A stretch of DNA of 64,000 nucleotides from Campanula takesimana (Eukaryota > Streptophyta > Magnoliopsida > Asterales > Campanulaceae), in assembly GCA_026119855.1 (NCBI GenBank), contig JAOWBW010001478.1, forward strand, positions 62,001-126,000, given 5' to 3'. Under the pieces are notes generated by a model that did no database searches, was not told the DNA's origin, and saw only the letters and a program-made list of their open reading frames with translations. Of the stretch, positions 34,901 through 46,178 are shown one piece after another (the first letter of the stretch is position 1; each line of letters opens with the position of its first letter). Both the position numbers and the translations under genes were made by a program.

Positions 34901-35055
34901 CGAGAGCGATTGTAACACGAGCAGAAATAGATATGATGAAAATTAGAGGCGAGTATTTTAACGCCAACAAAAGTAGCCTCGACAAGGCAGTCATCGGTGA
35001 CACGTCAGGTGACTACCAGGCCTTCCTCATGACTCTGCTAGGAGCAAAAATATAA
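31937..35055 (+). CDS. annexin D3-like gene, frameshifted in exon 4
   Basis: Exons 31937-32012, 32471-32616, 33205-33432, 33869-34080, 34206-34295 and 34852-35055, all with GT-AG borders and matching phases. The product starts MATLRVPDIVPSPTEDCQRL, ends LLGAKI, and would be about 318 residues, the usual annexin size. Repeat 1 has the type-2 calcium site GWGTDE (residues 26-31); repeat 4 has GFGTDEDSLTRAIVTRAE. Annexins bind acidic membranes in a calcium-dependent way. The sequence resembles Arabidopsis annexin D3 as I recall it. Exon 4 is 212 bases where 213 is needed: one base is missing near 33911, after RYDGK. Read literally, translation shifts and stops near 33950, losing repeats 3 and 4. 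Everything else is clean, so an assembly error or a very recent null allele are both possible. Introns 2, 3 and 5 hold MITEs. Confidence 0.9.
32764..33028. mobile_element. MITE in annexin intron 2
   Basis: CTCCCTCCGTTCCTAAATGA faces TCATTTAGGGACGGAGGGG. TIRs extend through GTCCAT/ATGGAC. Confidence 0.72.
33537..33788. mobile_element. MITE in annexin intron 3
   Basis: CTCCTTCAGTCCTGGATAGA faces ATCTTTCTGGGACGGAGGGAG. Inner arms share GACCATTTATTAATGAAAATCC-like words. Confidence 0.65.
34682..34721. mobile_element. 40-bp collapsed MITE in annexin intron 5
   Basis: Only the two ends remain: CTCCCTCCCATAGGGTC next to GGACGGAGGGAG with hardly any interior. Confidence 0.5.
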
Positions 35056-35406
35056 GCTCATTTTTTTTTTAAGCTTTTACTTTGCTTTTGATTGATTTGT
35101 TGTTTGTGAAATGTTAAGACTTGAACAACCATTTATCACATTATTTGTTCTTGTGCATTGTATGACTTGTATATATATAATTATTCAGAAACTGGTTGAT
35201 TTTCTTTTCAATAATAATAATTCTACTTGTGTTTTGATTAATTTATGGAAGTGAATATTATCCTGAACAAACTGGGACCATTTCCATTGTTATTCTATTG
35301 CCATTCTCATTGTTGTAGCGTAAGGTTAACTCGAAAAACACAAGGCTTGTGTTGACCATGGATGTTGACTTTTTTCGGGCTCGAGCAACCAGAGTGTTGT
35401 ATGTGA
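35056..35406. other. annexin 3' flank
   Basis: Likely 3' UTR, with several AATAAT words at 35206-35220 as possible polyadenylation signals. No other gene. Confidence 0.4.
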
Positions 35407-35408
35407 TA

Positions 35409-35914
35409 CTCCCTCCTCCCGAAATGATCTTTTTCACTTTTTTTTCGTACTACGAATAGATTTTGAGAAATAATTTTAGGTTGATGTAATTATACGAATA
35501 AAAATCTAAAACTTATTATTAATACACCGTCAATAATACTATCAATAACAAGTTTTAAATTTTTACTCTCTTTGTCCCGAAATAAATGTCTTACTCTCCA
35601 TTTTGGTTGGTTCCAAAATAAATGTTGCATTACTAAAAATAGAATATGAAGTTTGGTGATCTTCCTATACTACCTATATTAACAGACAAACATTGCAATG
35701 TCTTGGAAAGTGCTCCTCCACCTAGATGAATGGATTTGGGCAATCAAGGAAACACAACTAAAAACGTAAAAACATTGACTTTTCAACAATAATATTTATT
35801 CCAGGACAGAGGAAACATTAAAATAGTTTAATTAATCAAAAATTATTGCTCAATATTCAATCATAATAATGGAAAATAAAATAAAATTGGAGGATCATTT
35901 TGAGATAAAGGGAA
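35409..35914. mobile_element. nested MITE pair between the two genes
   Basis: Outer ends CTCCCTCCTCCCGAAATGAT and the inverse of GGATCATTTTGAGATAAAGG. A second unit at about 35566-35815 starts CTCTCTTTGTCCCGAAATAA and ends TTATTCCAGGACAGAGG, so one MITE has entered another. Confidence 0.5.
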
Positions 35915-36464
35915 TATTAGTTATTAACAACTAGGATCATTGATAAAGAACATTCTCATCTATTATGGTTTATTTGACCAAAAATAATTTTGAGACTAAA
36001 ACTTTGTTGTTGTAGTCGTCTTCACTAAAAATCGATAAAAAGAAACTAACATATACTCCCTTCTGCCAGGAAAGATTGTCTCACTATAATATTTATATAA
36101 AAAATTATGGTCAGCTCAATCAAACTTTGACCATTGACCAGTGATAACCCAAGCATCCACACACAATTCCAATTTAGTATTCCTAAAGGTGAAGTATATC
36201 CAAACAAATAATTTTACAAAAACTACATCAGAACATAATGTGTACACAATTACATTGCATCTTTCATAATCTACAATGGCATATACCCATAACTCTTATA
36301 AACAAAAGTCTCTTTACAAAACTTCAATCCATCCAGATGAAGCATTCACCACCCTAAAACTTCTGAACCATTTTTCAAAATAGATACAACAATTTACACA
36401 AATTTTCATTCACAAAATTCAACAAGAAAGCTCGATCCGCACGTATTTTACCTTTGTTGATCTG

Positions 36465-39400
36465 CTATTGGGTAAGAGGAACACATTCTAGCTCGATTTG
36501 AAGCACACCTCTCTCAACATTTTGAAGATTTAGATTAATGTCTTGTTTAACTTTCCCGCCTTCTAAAACTATGACCCCATCACTTACTAGTGTGTTCTCT
36601 TTGCTTGCCACCCATTTCCCCAACTGCGTTGACTCGTCAAGTTTACACCTTTCCGAAGCTTTGGCAGCGGATACTAATGGTTGGATGTCAATCTCGGCTT
36701 CTCCCATAAAATCATCTGTAGTGAATGTATCCTTATCATAAACAAGCTGCAAAACCGTGTTTAAGCTCCTTAACAAAATAGCAAATATAACAACACTATA
36801 TTATTAATTGATGCTTAGTAATGATAGATACTCTCTCTGTCCCAAAATAAATGTCGCAATTTCAAGAAATGTGCTTTACTTATTTGTATATTCCATGTAC
36901 AGTGGTAAAGTTGCACTAAGACTCTTTCCTAATTCAGAAACACAACATTTATTTTGGCATCAGACACCATGTCACTTTTTGCAGCACATCTAGTAATACT
37001 CTCTCTGTCCCGAAATGATCTTCTCATTTGTCATTTTCCATTGTCCCGAAAAGTTCTTCACATTTCGACAATTTAGGCTTAAATGTTCATATACACAACA
37101 TGTCTAGTGAAGCAAGTATTAATATCCTTAAAAAGTTTGAACAGTCAAATGTGAAAAGCATTTTGGGACGAAGGAGTATACATCTACTCATTACCTCAAC
37201 TAACAACTATTGTTTTGCTAAAAGAATTGACTCACCAATTTTAAAGGAGGAATATTTTCAGGAATAGACAGCATAAGCTTTTCATTCCAAACAGGGTTCA
37301 GGTTGTTCTTAATTACCCGTGTCTTCACTGACTGCAACCACAAAATAAGAGATATTTGAATCACATCAAGCATGTATTCATATACCCAGCATTAATTTGT
37401 AGCGGGCACAAGGGGAATATTTCAGAGGAATAGAAGCTTACTTGGTTTCCTAATGATAAAATGACGTAAGGATCACTTGTCATCATATCTCGAACAGCTA
37501 GGTTGGTGCCTCTAACCACATTGACCTTTATCAGTCCTATAAATTCGACCATACCTGCCTATATACAAGATATTAGAGTATAAGAAAAAGATGGACATAG
37601 AAGCTTGTTCGCAGTAGATAGAAATCATAACCTAGTTAAACACTTAACTAAGGATGCACAGACAAACACAAACACAATCACGTGCGTGTAATAACCTTGA
37701 ACGAGCGGCGAAGCCACAGCCAACTCATGGTGGTCAATCGATCCCCTTAATATCGAAGTTGTGTCATTTTTACCACTAAAAATGTGGTTTTATCATTTCT
37801 TTTACCCCTTTTTATTTAGGAAAAAATACCACTATATCATAATTTTGACCCCCTTCTACAAAAGTACTGGCTTCGCCACTGTCTAGAACCTTATCGAAAA
37901 GAGTTCCCTTCTGATGTTGCACAAGCAATAGTGGTAATTACTCCCTATATCCCAAAATTATCCTCCCACTTTTTAGTCGTTACTACGAATGAACGTTGAG
38001 CAATAATTTTAAGTTGATTTAATCATCCTAATAAAAATCTAAAACTTGTTATTGATAGTATCGTTAATGTTGTATCAATTACAAGTTTTAGATTTTCATT
38101 AGTACAATTAAATCAACCAATAATTATTGCTCAAAGTTCATTCGCAGTAACGGCTAAAAAAGTGGGGAGATCATTTTGGGACGGAGGGAGTACATCAGAA
38201 TTCGCCTTCGCAATATATATAACAGGCCATACATGCTACATAGAGTTAAGAGTCGTCATGAAACCGAAAAGCATCTTGAAAAATATTTTGACATTTAAAA
38301 TAGAGGTCCTTTGGGAAAGATGATGAATTTGAAGATGATTTTACAGCACATGATCTTACCATTGAGTTACTCTTCTTAGCGGCTTTGTGTTCGGATTCTT
38401 TTCTTCTCCAGCTATTACGAAATGCATGGCCAAGACCATGGCTACGGTGATTGTTGGAGTGCTTATCAGAGTGTTTCTTATCCAAGGCTGAATTGTGAGA
38501 ACAACTTGAAGAAGTACAACTCGTGGATGATGCAGATGGAAATGGGCAAGAATTCGGTTCATCAGGGCTTAAAAATTGTAGCAGCTCATATTTTCTCCTA
38601 AGCATCCAGAAAGTCATTTGCGTATTCAGAATATAAATACTTTCACACGTTTATGACAATTATATTAGTACCTCTGTCCTACAATGAATGTCCGAAATTG
38701 CTCTTGATCAAGAGAAATTTCAGACATTCATTTTGGGACGGAGGGAGTAATTTGTTACCTGATAAAATCAGAGCGCTCCTCTATACAAGAATCTGGTTTC
38801 GGTTTTCTGTAGCTTTCTGGAATGTGGGCTTCATACTTCAAATTTACAGCATTATTTCCACCTAACTCTACCAAAGAATCAACTTCGTCATCTGTCCATT
38901 CATCTAGCTTCACTGATAATACCTGCAGCATGACAAAAATAGAATGGATCGATGTCACCTAGTCCTTAAGACCCTTTGCAACTATATCATATGTGCTGCA
39001 TCAGATAATGTTGTGACATCCGATTGCAATATTCAGCAAGAACCCATAATCATAAAGGAAATCCGCTATGTTGATGTAGGTGTTCCTTACTATACTGAAT
39101 ACTTCAAAGATAACTATGCGGGAGTTATTAGCCTACTCATTATTAGCAAGACAAAGGGTAACGAGCTACAACGAAGATGAAAAACATCTGAAGTAAAATA
39201 ACAGTCAAGTATGTTCGTTAACAAATGTTGTTAATTTTGGTGAGCAGGGAACATTCTGTCGGTAACTGGGGTGGGGGAGGGTTATAAGTTTGATCAGGAA
39301 GAATAATTGGTGTACCTTAATCTCCCTTTTTCGTTAGTGTGACCGGATGTGTAGCTTTCCAGAGTTTCAAGCTAAAAGCATAATGAGTTAGGATTGACTC

Positions 39401-42400
39401 TACTTTCATTGTTTTGGTTGCAAAGATAGATCTTTTCATCAGCGTGAACAATTCTCGCCCGACTACTTTATTCACCTACGGATACAAGACTATCCTTTAA
39501 TAATCTTGAGGAGGCTGTGGATTTCCTCAGGTAAGGCTGTATCTAGACCTCAGAGGATTTGTGAGAGGGCACCAGACACTGCAACACATTCTTCAAAGCT
39601 AACATGCCAGTTGAGGATCTTCACATGAGAACAAGACATGTACTATCTGTAATCTTGATTCAATATTCAGAAGGCTAACAAATGCGTGAATTCTTTAATT
39701 TGATTAGACAAAAATGGGCTTGTGCATAGATGGCACTAATAAAGTCAAGTTGAGTCCCATCTCCATTATTCCCTTTCATTGGTAATAATCCTCAGAGGTC
39801 TTGGTTTCATTCGTTTAGGATCGTTTGGCCTCGAAACTCCCTCAGACTACCATTAACTCATCTCATGAACGCTCGGAGTTCGATGATCTCAAGAGGCTTG
39901 AGGCAGGGGTGTCTATCTGCAGTTCACAGAACATGCTATACTTTTTCTCTCTTAGGGCACTAGGAGTTTTTTTGAAGCTCTCACTTTGCCACATGATTCT
40001 CCCTCCCTTTTTTAACTGTGGAGGGACATACTCTTGAACTTCCTTTTCTTATTCTTTTATCAATTAAGGAGAACTTAAAGAGCCTGGCACTCTTTCAATG
40101 CTCTTTCATGTGCTCGTTGCTTTCGTCCATTGATAATAGATCAGGAATTCTTGATTGAGTTTATTGCAATATGACCCCGTGTACTATCAATTTATTGCAT
40201 TTTAACCTTCGTACTGTCAAAGCGCTCAATGTCACATGCGTACTTTTGTTTAATATCCAATTTGACCAAGTTTTCTAACGGGGGTTAAAAACTTAACGAC
40301 CTTGTATACATATTTTTCAAATGTGATCATTGAAGTTTCTTTTTTGCAATGTCCTCATCCCTCTCATAGAATTGTCAAATTTTTAACTAGAGTTGGTCAT
40401 GTGCTATCACGTGACTAACAATCGTTGAATACTTTGTTGGAAGTAACTCATATTTAACAAACACCCAAACCCTAATTTCCAAATTGAAGGAAACCTTCAA
40501 GAAAATCAGAACTCAGAAGAAAGCATGATTTCAGAAAGCAAGAATATTGCGGCAAAATCCCAAATCCTTCCCCGTTGTTTTTACAATCTCCACCACCACA
40601 ATGGGTTGGATCTCCGAAATGACCGATAATCTCAAACGATCCACCACCCGTTCCCACCACCTCACATCCGCCATCGCCACCCTGCTTCGTCGACAACCAC
40701 TTTGGGATTCTTCCTTTTGAGACGGCGAAAATCATGGCCCAGATTCTCTCCCTCTACAATTCCCTCTCCGATTCCGAAATTTATAACCTCCAAACCCACA
40801 CCATGAAATCTCAAGGGGTTTCGTATTTGAATTCGAAGGATGATATGGTTTACACAGATTTTAAATTGGGTACAATCGATTTGGGAAAATTGGATTACGG
40901 GTTGAGAAGAACGGAGCAGAGAGTTGATAAGATGGAGAGATTGGTGGCGGCAACGTCCGGTTTGTACTCGTCGTTGGAAGCGTTCACGGAGTTGGAGGTT
41001 TCCGGGAGGAAATTAAATCAATGAAAGAAGAATAGCACGCCGACCGAAACGAAGAACATGAATTTGTGAATTAGGGTTTGGGTGTTTGTTAAATTTGAGT
41101 TAATTCCAACAAAGTATTCAACGAATGTTAGTCACGTGATAGCACATGACCAACTCTAGTTAAAAATGTGACAATTCTATGAGAGGGATGAGGACATTGC
41201 AAAAAAGAAAACTTCAATGATCACCTTTGAAAAATAAATATACAAGGCCGTTAAGTTTTTAACCCCCGTTAGAAAACTTGGTCAAATTGGATGTTAAACA
41301 AATGTACGCATGTGACATTGAGCGCTTTGACAGTACGAATATTAAAATGCAATAAATTGATAGTAAGCGGGGTCATATTGCAATAAACTCATTCTTGATT
41401 ACTAAAGTTTGTCCTCATTTTCTTATTCCTGAGGATGCTGTGAAGCATTGCGATTAGAGGTTCCACTTCTCATCCTACTTTTCCTTCCTACTTTAGACCC
41501 AGCCCGCATATAATAACATTGCTAGGCCACACAGCTGAAACCTGTCTACCAGCCACTACCCATGTTGGAATAGAGATAAACCGGGAACTAGCGATCTAAA
41601 TAGAAGAAATCAGCAAAGTCGCAAAGCAGGCGAGGAGCGGCCGATCCGGGCAAATGACCCGGCCGTGCGCCTCGTGCGAGTCAAGGCTGGAGATCGACCG
41701 TGCACTAACGGGGCAGAAAACACACCTTCTGATGAAAGGTGCTCGGCCGAGCTAATCAAGCTGCTCGGGCGAGCATGGAAGCGGGAGTGGCCGTGCAGCT
41801 GCTGGACGGGAATATGCTGAATTTCGGGAATTCTAATTAGACTAGGGTTTGGTCTCATTCTAGGTTATGTATATAAGCAGGGTTCCGCCCCCATACTCAT
41901 TGTAACTCCATATTTACATATTATAGTGCAAGATCCTGGCTTGGTAGTGCCTCCAGACGTAGTCAAACATATTGACGAACTGGGTAAACAATTTCTTGTG
42001 TTCTTCTATCTTTTGCTTTGGTTATCTATTTTTTGTGTTTGTTTGTGGTGCTGTGATTTCTTGCGATTTGCTTGGGTGTTGGGTTGGGAAGGGCTTATTC
42101 CACAACAACCCAATCCTCGACCCGTCAAGCCAACACCTTCAGCACAAGTTACACCTAAGGTGCTCGGACTCTTTTGTTTACCTCGTCGGACTCGTCTTGA
42201 CAAGACTAAAATACGAGTGTCCGACACGGGTACGGCGGGGTAAATCAAAGAGTCCGAGCATCAGAGAGTTACACAACCTTAACCTAGATCAGAACCCACC
42301 CAAGCACGTCATAAGGGTATAATGACGCACTGGGACTGATGGTCCCATAGCCATCGCAAGTCAATGCATAATATCCATCCTATTTATTCTACAACAGAGC

Positions 42401-45266
42401 CGAGAAAGGGTTGAGAGGAGGAAGGAAAGCATGTTCCAATCAAAATAACATGCAGTTTTACATCAAAAAGTGTGTTTTGTTGGCAGGACTGAGATATTAC
42501 TCCATCCATTCAAAGTATATGTCCAGCATTTCTTTTTTGGCCATTCAAGATCAGGAGTCGACTTTGAAATTTCCTTTTCTCAGACGGCTATTTTACCATT
42601 TAAACTTTGATCGGTTACTCCTTGATTTAACCGCTCAAAGATAAGTGTCCACATTTTACCTTGAGTACTCCTTATAGCAAATAGTTTATGCCCCTATGAG
42701 TGCGACTGGAAACTACAACACATTAATATTTATATTGGACTTCCTAACACTATTCTCAATCCGTATGTGGAAAAACAAACAATACACGTTATTTCTAAAC
42801 GAAGGGAACATAAGTATTATTTCCTCCATTCCAGAGATGAATCAACTGCTCCCTTACTTGGAATGTGAACTTCAGAAAGAGTAATCATTCAGAAAAAGAA
42901 AACTTCTGGGTTGTAATGAGAGAAATTATGGATAACGATCTCAAGAAAGCACAAGATCCCCGACTCTGACAGGAAGACAAGTGTGAGCTCAAAGAAAAAT
43001 GATGACATCAAAGAATGAATTTCCATGGACTAATAAAGCTATCACACAAGCAACAATTTTGAATATGATGACCCTGTTGCAAAAGATTGTGGTTCAACGG
43101 AAATGTCGAAGCAGCTCACACACAAAGGAAATGTTCTTGGAAATAGAGGTTATCAAAACTTGCTCCTGATGATGACAGACCGCTATCCCAAACCACCAAA
43201 CAGTTCTTAGCATACTTCCAGCCCACCCCACGCCCAAAGCCACTATATTTGATGGGCAAGATCCTAAATCTCTTCAAACCCTGTGAAAGGAATAATATAG
43301 TAGACACCAAATCCCTATTCCCACCAAAATCCCTGTCAAATCCATTTCCTCGCACCTGTTACCAATTATAAGCATTTTTGCGTAACACATTCAAGAAAGT
43401 AGCTTCATCCTGCACAAATGAATCGTACATCCTAATGAACTTTCCGAATTGACGCATTGAATATGAAGATGAAACTACCCCTATTTTCAAAGATGGAAAA
43501 AGTGGCCAAGCTGGAAATATATCCAAAACATTCAACTGGTAGGGCGTCTCAAATGAACATCAAGAGTTATAATACACATTTCCCATCTGGCTAAAATGGT
43601 TGATCTAGAAATTCCATTTACCAACATCATGTTAGATCTTTTAAAGTATCAAGAAAGTTGCAAAGCCTCGTTTTAGAAAAAACTTTGATTATTCACTAGC
43701 CATATATTTGATGCAACAACTATTCTCTAAATAATGTTTTCATCATATGTAATTAGAAGTTCACATGTTTGCAGACAGGAAAGTAGATGGGACTCTTTCA
43801 GGGCTGGGGAGTGTTACCTTTGATATATGCACGCCGAGGCTTCTATGTACTCCAGAACACTTGATACAAATAAATGATCCAAGGCTTATAGATCTGGTGT
43901 TACAACAAAACAAGATTACAATTTTTTTTTTCAGAACAGTGTGTGAAAAAATGAAGCAAAAGGCTGCATAAGAAAGAACCACTCAAGCTCAAATGAGTCA
44001 CGCATTGCATGTACTCGGTACATTGTGAAGAACTGAAAAGGTTGTAATGAACTTAAAAGTTTATGTACAACCTAGCCGCCCTACCAAGTACCTAATGTAA
44101 AAAATACTCACTGTACTACTTTAGACCAAAACACATCCTAAAAGTAAATAATCTCAAGATAATCTGCATGCTCTCATAGAGAATATTCTCATTCATATAA
44201 TAGTGAAGGTCATGCACATTCAACAGCAAAAGAAGCTCTTCATAAATATTGAGTTGTTTGCTTTATTCTGGAAAAACATTACACAAGTTATTATGTTACC
44301 CCACTTCCTTCTCCTGTTGGTTTAATGAATGACCTTAAAACAATTGCTTACACATAGTTGTTTCACTTAGAGAGTTACTTATAATACGTAAAAAACCTGT
44401 TTAAGGATTGGGACTTCATACTTACACCCATTTTGGATCTGGAGAACCGCAATCTGCACAGAACCTATTGCCAGGATGAGACAACAACTTCTCCAGTCTC
44501 TCTTGTGGACCTGGTTGTTGTAATAAATGTTGCATTACAAACAAACAGATAGTCAATAAAAGCCAGATCAGTAAAACCTGTTACGTGAATTTAGTAGGCA
44601 TGAAAATTACTTCAATAGAGTTTGAGACAAACATGTTTAGATATCAACCCTATATCAGTTAATTTTTTGATGATCATAACACCAATATATTGGGGATAAC
44701 TTCATTCAGTAGCACTGTCCGATCTGTCTTTTATAAGAATGTGTTCAAGGAGTGTAGCTACTTTCGGCAAACACGGCAAAGTACAACTGTACGTGTATTT
44801 ATCATGCATGGTCCACCTAGGATGTTGACATTCATCTTCAGAATTATAACCACAAATATTTATAAGTTGGGGAACTTCAAATGAAACCTACTTCAACAAC
44901 TGCAGATTCATCACATGATAATCACCCTTTGAGGATTAACACACTGCTAGCAACTGGGAAGTAAGAAATGAATAAATCATCTTTTGATAAATCAATGGCT
45001 TGACCTCAGTGTCTCTCTTAGTTAAGTTATTACTAAGTACTAATCAGAACATATATAGGCATGGCAACATGAACTCCTCAAGGACCACGATGTGACGTAA
45101 GGCAACATGAAAATAAAGTGAAATTACTAACATATTCCTTCTAAAAACAAAAATATCGGACAAGAATTTTGAACATACTCTGAAAAGGTGTCTGTCCATT
45201 TTGCCGGGAATTCCTCTCGGTTGAGGCATCTGAGCATAAGAGATCATAAAGGCAAGATCCTGACAT
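36465..45266 (-). CDS. ADP-ribosylation factor GTPase-activating protein with C2 domain (AGD11/12/13 type)
   Basis: Eight exons on the - strand: 45266-45179, 44510-44426, 43893-43818, 38922-38759, 38597-38360, 37558-37442, 37331-37236, 36746-36465. They sum to 1146 bases (381 residues) with GT-AG borders and consistent phases. The start MSGSCLYDLL is the only ATG in phase. The ArfGAP zinc finger is C47, C50, C67, C70 (CX2CX16CX2C) with the catalytic arginine R75 in GVHRSLG. A serine-rich, basic linker (about 150-215) precedes a C2 domain from about 220 (GMVEFIGLIKVNVVRGTNL), with acidic loops RDMMTSDPYV and YDKDTFTTDDFMGE. Such proteins stimulate GTP hydrolysis by ARF GTPases and bind phosphoinositides. 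Intron 3 (38923-43817, 4.9 kb) holds a Pack-MULE, a solo LTR and MITEs, yet the reading frame is intact. First exon boundaries are less certain than the rest. Confidence 0.9.
36831..36965. mobile_element. degenerate MITE in ArfGAP intron 7
   Basis: CTCTCTCTGTCCCAAAATAA faces ATTTATTTTGGCATCAGAC; the right end is decayed. Confidence 0.4.
36999..37176. mobile_element. MITE in ArfGAP intron 7
   Basis: CTCTCTCTGTCCCGAAATGA faces GCATTTTGGGACGAAGGAG, flanked by TA. It lies 60 bases from the next exon. Confidence 0.65.
37941..38190. mobile_element. Stowaway-like MITE in ArfGAP intron 5
   Basis: CTCCCTATATCCCAAAATTA faces GATCATTTTGGGACGGAGGG, with long inner arms around AAACTTGTTATTGATAG. Confidence 0.72.
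38671..38747. mobile_element. short MITE in ArfGAP intron 4
   Basis: 77 bp: CCTCTGTCCTACAATGAATG faces CATTCATTTTGGGACGGAGG, with TA at both ends. It begins 74 bases past exon 5. Confidence 0.7.
38923..40146. other. ArfGAP intron 3, left part
   Basis: No transposon or conserved exon recognised. Short ORFs at 38944-39180 and 39825-40037 are unsupported. Confidence 0.4.
40147..41400 (+). mobile_element. Pack-MULE with 10-bp TSD ATTCTTGATT
   Basis: Element 40157-41390 (1234 bp) flanked by ATTCTTGATT at 40147-40156 and 41391-41400. Inverted repeats of about 330 bases start GAGTTTATTGCAATATGACC at both ends and end near 40486 and 41062. Long TIRs, a 9-10 bp duplication and absence of a transposase identify a non-autonomous Mutator-like element. 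The 575-base core carries a host gene fragment (40601-41024). It sits in intron 3 of the ArfGAP gene, opposite to its transcription. Confidence 0.9.
40601..41024 (+). pseudogene. captured fragment of a PSI1-like (DUF3475/DUF668) gene
   Basis: The segment starts MGWISEMTDNLKRSTTRSHH (ATG 40601). After a frameshift near 40700 it continues GILPFETAKIMAQILSLYNS, then LSDSEIYNLQTHTMKSQGV, a short deletion, and VDKMERLVAATSGLYSSLE to a stop at 41024. FETAKIMA, LSDSEI and KKMER-VAATSNLY-type motifs are characteristic of the N-terminal DUF3475 region of plant PSK SIMULATOR 1-like proteins, recognised from memory. The family's middle part and the DUF668 domain are missing. The last 97 codons (from 40734) form an uninterrupted ORF, so a small fusion peptide could be made if transcribed. 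Confidence 0.7.
41558..42112 (+). mobile_element. solo LTR with TSD ACCCA
   Basis: LTR 41563-42107 (545 bp), TGTTGGAATAGAG to TTATTCCACAACA, flanked by ACCCA at 41558-41562 and 42108-42112. It contains GTGCTCGGCCGAGCT (41739) and GCTGCTCGGGCGAGCA (41760), about 95 bases ahead of a TATA box GTATATAAG (about 41869). Orientation + is inferred from the TATA and palindrome order. It lies in ArfGAP intron 3, antisense to the gene. Confidence 0.85.
42113..43817. other. ArfGAP intron 3, right part
   Basis: At 42161-42260 a foldback has arms TGCTCGGACTCTTTTG and AAAGAGTCCGAGCA around TACGAGTGTCCGACACGGG. A weak MITE-like pair is seen at 42500-42668. The rest shows no gene. Confidence 0.45.
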
Positions 45267-45843
45267 GGTAATTTTGCTAATCAGCATTTATATAAAAATA
45301 GAAAATTATAGGGATAGACATTCTAACCCTAGTTCGAAGTGAAGGTAAGAGATTGAGAAATTCTATGTAATAAGGAGAGGAGGATTTTAAGTAGGCACTT
45401 AATTCCGTTTATTCGGATCAGATTGCAGTCAGTCTTTGAATTTCCCTCTTTCAAAAACATTTAGATTGTTATACTTCACTTCAAAAGCCAAAATTGGCCA
45501 ATCGACATTTTCAACCCTAGTACTTTGCTTAAGCTTCGGCTTTAACCTCTCTTGTATTTTTCAGCAGTTTTAACCCTTGTACTTTAGACATGCACTCATT
45601 TTCCCTAAAAAAACCGAAGTACAAGGGTTAAAATTGCTAAAAAAAAATGGCTTACATTTCATCACTTTTGGGGAAAATGAATGCCTATCTAAAGTACAAA
45701 GGTTAAAACTGCTAAAAAAACAAGAGATGTTAAAACCGAAACTTAAGTAAAGTACGGGGGCTAAAAATGTCGATAGGCCGCCAAAATTCAACTTTGTGGT
45801 CGCTTGCTAATGTGGCCAGTTTTGCACCATCGACAGAATGTAA
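45267..45843. promoter_or_regulatory. 5' flank of ArfGAP gene, shortened by insertions
   Basis: The gene's start codon is at 45266 (- strand). Only about 220 bases of unique DNA separate it from the MULE MITE at 45496, and 577 bases from the copia element at 45844. No TATA box is obvious. Confidence 0.4.
45487..45788. mobile_element. MULE-type MITE with 9-bp TSD GCCAAAATT
   Basis: Element 45496-45779 (284 bp) flanked by GCCAAAATT at 45487-45495 and 45780-45788. TIRs of about 120 bases: GGCCAATCGACATTTTCAAC on the left mirrors the right end. No coding capacity. Confidence 0.87.
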
Positions 45844-46055
45844 TATTAAGGATACCATGGGTTGTACCCGACCCATGCCAGAACCCGACCCGCGGCATCC
45901 TAACTCACAGAGGAGCCGCCGGTCATCCTAGGGTTTCCTAGGGTTTTGTTATTCGTTTCTTGTAGCTTACTCTTGATAAGATTGTACATATCTCTATTGT
46001 ATTTTAGATTAGGAAATAAGTCTCTACATACCTAGTTAAGACTCTATACTGTACT

Positions 46056-46065
46056 ATAAATACTT
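46056..46065 (+). promoter_or_regulatory. putative TATA box of copia LTR
   Basis: ACTATAAATACTT about 45 bases before the LTR end; also in the right LTR near 50629. This LTR has no GC-palindrome module. Confidence 0.5.
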
Positions 46066-46178
46066 ATGTATTCTGTGAATAAAATCAAGCTATTGCATTC
46101 TCATATGGTATAGAGCTGAAAAGATCCATTCTTTTTTCTCTAAACTCGACATCTCCTCCTCTTCAAAAAAAAAACCAT

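Noticed and set aside
38944..39180. 78-codon ORF in ArfGAP intron 3 considered as an extra exon
   Set aside because: On the + strand, opposite to the gene, with no homology. The ArfGAP frame joins correctly without it.
40472..40735. - strand Gly-rich ORF in the Pack-MULE
   Set aside because: Antisense of the captured fragment and partly TIR. The + strand has the recognisable protein motifs.
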